A stretch of 64,000 nucleotides of DNA from Natronomonas salsuginis. GTDB taxonomy: Archaea > Halobacteriota > Halobacteria > Halobacteriales > Haloarculaceae. Under the pieces are notes generated by a model that was not told the origin of the DNA, made no database searches, and saw nothing but the letters and a program-made list of their open reading frames with translations. Location: positions 124,001-188,000 of the forward strand of contig NZ_QKNX01000005.1 of assembly GCF_005239135.1 (NCBI RefSeq), given 5' to 3'. Shown in pieces: positions 62,017 to 64,000 of this stretch (its first letter is position 1; every line of letters starts with the position of its first letter). Both the position numbers and the translations under genes were made by a program.

Positions 62017-63416
62017 GACATCCTCCGCGCCTTCTAGGGCGCGGTTTCCTCTATGGAGTTTTCGGCTATGCCGATTCTCTGAGGGCAATATTCCCGTGGT
62101 GAACGGTACTCGGGTCTGTGCGCTGTTCGTTGGGACTTTCGTGAGGGTGTGGTGTCCCCGACCAGGTGTGGTCGTCCCACTGGAACCGCACGGGCCGTGC
62201 CATCGGCCTGACTGCCTGTTTTATGTGCCGCTCGAGAAACGTCTCTGATGCGGTTAGGTCGGCGTGCCCCTGGAACCCACACGGACAGGTGAGTGTGTCC
62301 TGATGCCGCGTCGTTCGGTCAGTCGATCCACACCGTGGACATTCCTGACTCGTCCACGCCTCCGATCGAACCTCGACCGAAATCCCGTATTCCTCTGCGG
62401 TACACGCTAATCGCTCTGTGAACTTGTTGAACGCCCAGAAGTTGTGGGTCTTGGCGTTGGTTTCGACCGACCAGTGTGTGTCCAGCACGTCGGTCAATCC
62501 GCCGATATACACCGTATCCACGCCCTCGACGTACAGTCGATCTAGCAAGTCACGACACAGTGCTTCTTGAGCGTGGTTGCGGCGGCGGGTGCGTTTCCGG
62601 TACAGTCGCCGGATACGCTCACTACTGTACCGGCCTTCCGGGAGCTTGGATTGCAACCGGGCAATCTCTCGTGTCGTCTCACGGAACCGCTGGAACAATT
62701 CGCGGCCTTCGTACAGGTATTGCTCGCCGGTCGTGGTGGTACAGGCGACGAGATTGTTCGCACCGATGTCCAGAGCGGCCGTTTCATCGGCCAGTGGAGT
62801 TGCCCGTGCACTATCAGAAACAGTCACGGGTTGGGAAGCTCGGAAGGTGCTTTCAGTCTCGTCGTACCATAGCTCCAACCGGCCCTGTTTTTCGTAGTCG
62901 GGCCAATTCGGGTTGCCAGCGATTTCGATTCGGAGACAGCCGGTGTGATCGTATCGGTCTTTCAGCTCGCTGCCGACCAGAATCTCAAGCCGAGACCGAT
63001 CGCCCCACTCAGTCGTGTATGCGTCGTTACGAATGACGGTCCTGAGTTGGCGTCCGTCGTCTTCGTTGCCACGGAATCCCGGCGGGTTGGGATGTTCCGT
63101 AACCGACGTGTTCGACTCGTCGTGGTACTGGTCTTTCAGATGCAAGAAACTGCGCCACGCTTCGCTGTTTTTGCGTATCACCTGTTGAGCTGTAGACGCC
63201 CCGAGCACGCCTTTGTATCGACCTTGAACTCGGCCGGTGTCGGCGTCCCATATGCCGCCTTCGAAGCTGCCCTCGTCGTTGTACCGCATAAGGCGTTGGT
63301 AGTTAACTTCGTTCCAGAGGGCGGCAGAAGCGTCCGACAGATCCCGTAACAGTTGCTCTCCGGTCTCGGAGAGCGGTCGCACGGCGAACGTGTCGGTGTG
63401 CTTCATCGACCAACTA
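62017..63416 (-). mobile_element. IS200/IS605-group element, tnpB only (IS1341 type)
   Basis: Bounded by matches to the polB fragment on both sides. A hairpin CCGCGCC-TTCTA-GGGCGCGG lies at about 62022-62041, downstream of the tnpB stop, as usual for the right end and omega-RNA of such elements. No tnpA. Confidence 0.7.
62066..63406 (-). CDS. tnpB: TnpB-family protein lacking the canonical RuvC glutamate
   Basis: 446 residues, uninterrupted. RuvC-I Asp in [15 protein letters not shown] (about 213); zinc finger [12 protein letters not shown] ... TCPCGFQG (about 356-380); RuvC-III Asp in GHADLTASE (about 383). At the RuvC-II site, where TnpB has an ED dipeptide after two hydrophobic residues, this protein has [14 protein letters not shown], with Gly in place of both acids. 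Either a nearby Asp takes over or the protein does not cut DNA. It is unlike the TnpB at 41181, which has VIVFEDLKE. Confidence 0.85.
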   Translation of the reverse strand: MKHTDTFAVRPLSETGEQLLRDLSDASAALWNEVNYQRLMRYNDEGSFEGGIWDADTGRVQGRYKGVLGASTAQQVIRKNSEAWRSFLHLKDQYHDESNTSVTEHPNPPGFRGNEDDGRQLRTVIRNDAYTTEWGDRSRLEILVGSELKDRYDHTGCLRIEIAGNPNWPDYEKQGRLELWYDETESTFRASQPVTVSDSARATPLADETAALDIGANNLVACTTTTGEQYLYEGRELFQRFRETTREIARLQSKLPEGRYSSERIRRLYRKRTRRRNHAQEALCRDLLDRLYVEGVDTVYIGGLTDVLDTHWSVETNAKTHNFWAFNKFTERLACTAEEYGISVEVRSEAWTSQECPRCGSTDRTTRHQDTLTCPCGFQGHADLTASETFLERHIKQAVRPMARPVRFQWDDHTWSGTPHPHESPNEQRTDPSTVHHGNIALRESA

Positions 63417-63429
63417 TCGACTTGTTCCG

Positions 63430-63769
63430 TCGCAAGGTAAACACTGTCCAGCCAGAGTGAAAGTAAAACTGGAGTCGCTACGTTGGAGACTTCTGACCGG
63501 AAGGAATACCGCGGTATCTCAGCAGATCGGCCCCGATTCCTGTCTACCCTCTTCGGACCTTGGTTCCGAGGAGCGACGCCGTGTCCTTTTCGAGTTTCAG
63601 CAAATAGGTTCGAAAAGCGGTCTCGACGTTATATTTGGCTTATTGTTCGTCGTCGGCTTCTGGAACGATTTCCGGAATTCACCGGGGTGGATTCAGCCGG
63701 TGTACTCTCCACTGAAGTAATATAGAGATTTGCAAAAGGAATATATTCCTCCAGATAGTTCATTTCTAT
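63430..63769. other. Gap without a supported gene
   Basis: Starts with the last traces of the polB fragment, then about 300 bases with no convincing frame on either strand. An AT-rich stretch near 63720-63745 could hold the promoter of the gene at 63770. Confidence 0.4.
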
Positions 63770-64000
63770 ATGAACGACCGAAACCCACCAGATGAGTTTG
63801 CGGACGTCAACGAAGCGGTTGGCGAGGAATGGGAAGTAGAAACAACACCCTATGAGCGCATTCGACACGTCGTTGCGCATACCTACAGCCCCGTCTCAGC
63901 TGATACCGTAGCTGACGATGCACGGACGGCTCCAAAGACCGCTCGAAAGCACCTGAACACACTCGCAGACGAGGGGTTTGTCGAGACGACACCCGGCGAA
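63770..64000 (+). CDS. DUF7342-type winged-helix protein, cut by the window end
   Basis: Starts at the ATG at 63770: MNDRNPPDEFADVNEAVGEE, then TTPYERIRHVVAHTYSPVSA and DARTAPKTARKHLNTLADEG as the helix-turn-helix. Same family as the gene at 49685, which heads a recombinase operon, so a second such operon may continue beyond the window. The 3' end is not in the window. Confidence 0.75.
   Translation, partial: MNDRNPPDEFADVNEAVGEEWEVETTPYERIRHVVAHTYSPVSADTVADDARTAPKTARKHLNTLADEGFVETTPGE

Noticed and set aside
1-64000. tRNA or rRNA genes
   Set aside because: No cloverleaf with a GTTC(A/G)A T-arm and matching acceptor stem, and no rRNA-like stretch, was recognised on either strand by eye. A tRNA scan would settle it.

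Overview
The window comes from a halophilic archaeon (class Halobacteria). The evidence is a strongly acidic proteome, twin-arginine lipoprotein signals, several halocyanin-type blue copper proteins, haloarchaeal DUF families, ISH-type insertion sequences, leaderless promoters with a TATA element about 25 bases before the start codon, and an Orc1/Cdc6 replicon flanked by haloarchaeal origin boxes. With an Orc1/Cdc6 origin, a ParA partition locus and dense mobile DNA it is best read as part of a megaplasmid or an integrated plasmid. The genus cannot be told from the sequence.

Left half (about 1-32.4 kb): a metal-handling and cell-envelope island. It holds four halocyanin/cupredoxin proteins (22, 10462, 18407, 18925), a CxxC thioredoxin-like protein, DUF302, a run of small membrane or exported proteins with Met/Gly-rich segments (three ending in SHOCT domains), free and embedded YHS/TRASH metal-binding modules, a two-YHS permease, two heavy-metal P-type ATPases (CopA type with CPC, CopB type with CPH and a His-rich tail), a CopZ-like chaperone, and two Lrp/AsnC regulators with C-terminal TRASH domains. 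Between these lie UspA, a second aconitase, two intramembrane-protease-like proteins, a Tat-exported Lon-like domain, DUF63, DUF1405 and DUF7521 membrane proteins, and an operon running from the CopB ATPase into two methyltransferase-type genes and an aspartoacylase-type gene. Two palindromic operator candidates recur in this half: TTTGCTGACCCAGCAAA at 2456 and 10386, and a CTTTGGATT..TAAG motif at 4438, 25238 and 25926. They suggest that scattered transcription units are co-regulated.

Middle (32.4-49.6 kb): mobile and decaying DNA. It contains a truncated DUF411 gene, an IS4-type element and a later remnant of the same element, a broken ParA gene carrying an IS5-type element with intact ends, an exact 8-bp target duplication and a passenger gene, an IS6 element with a dead transposase, a frameshifted TnpB element, and several interrupted genes. 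Intact genes here include a zinc alcohol dehydrogenase, UspA, a carotenoid oxygenase, and a parA/partner operon preceded by 13-bp iterons that look like a centromere.

Right half (49.6-64 kb): plasmid maintenance and integration. It holds a DUF7342-unknown-tyrosine recombinase operon, an ISH3-type transposase with a frameshift, an ArdC-like antirestriction gene with an in-frame stop, a two-gene toxin-antitoxin-like locus whose nucleotidyltransferase has two internal stops, a SWIM zinc-finger protein, the Orc1/Cdc6 gene inside an array of origin boxes, a family B DNA polymerase that has lost its polymerase core, and a TnpB element inserted in a second polymerase remnant. Four copies of a paired inverted repeat (ATTAACCAACA ... 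TGTTGGTTAAT, arms 32-33 bp apart) occur at 38017, 55643, 57244 and 58275; the last three bound discrete gene modules beside the origin. This is the least explained signal in the window.
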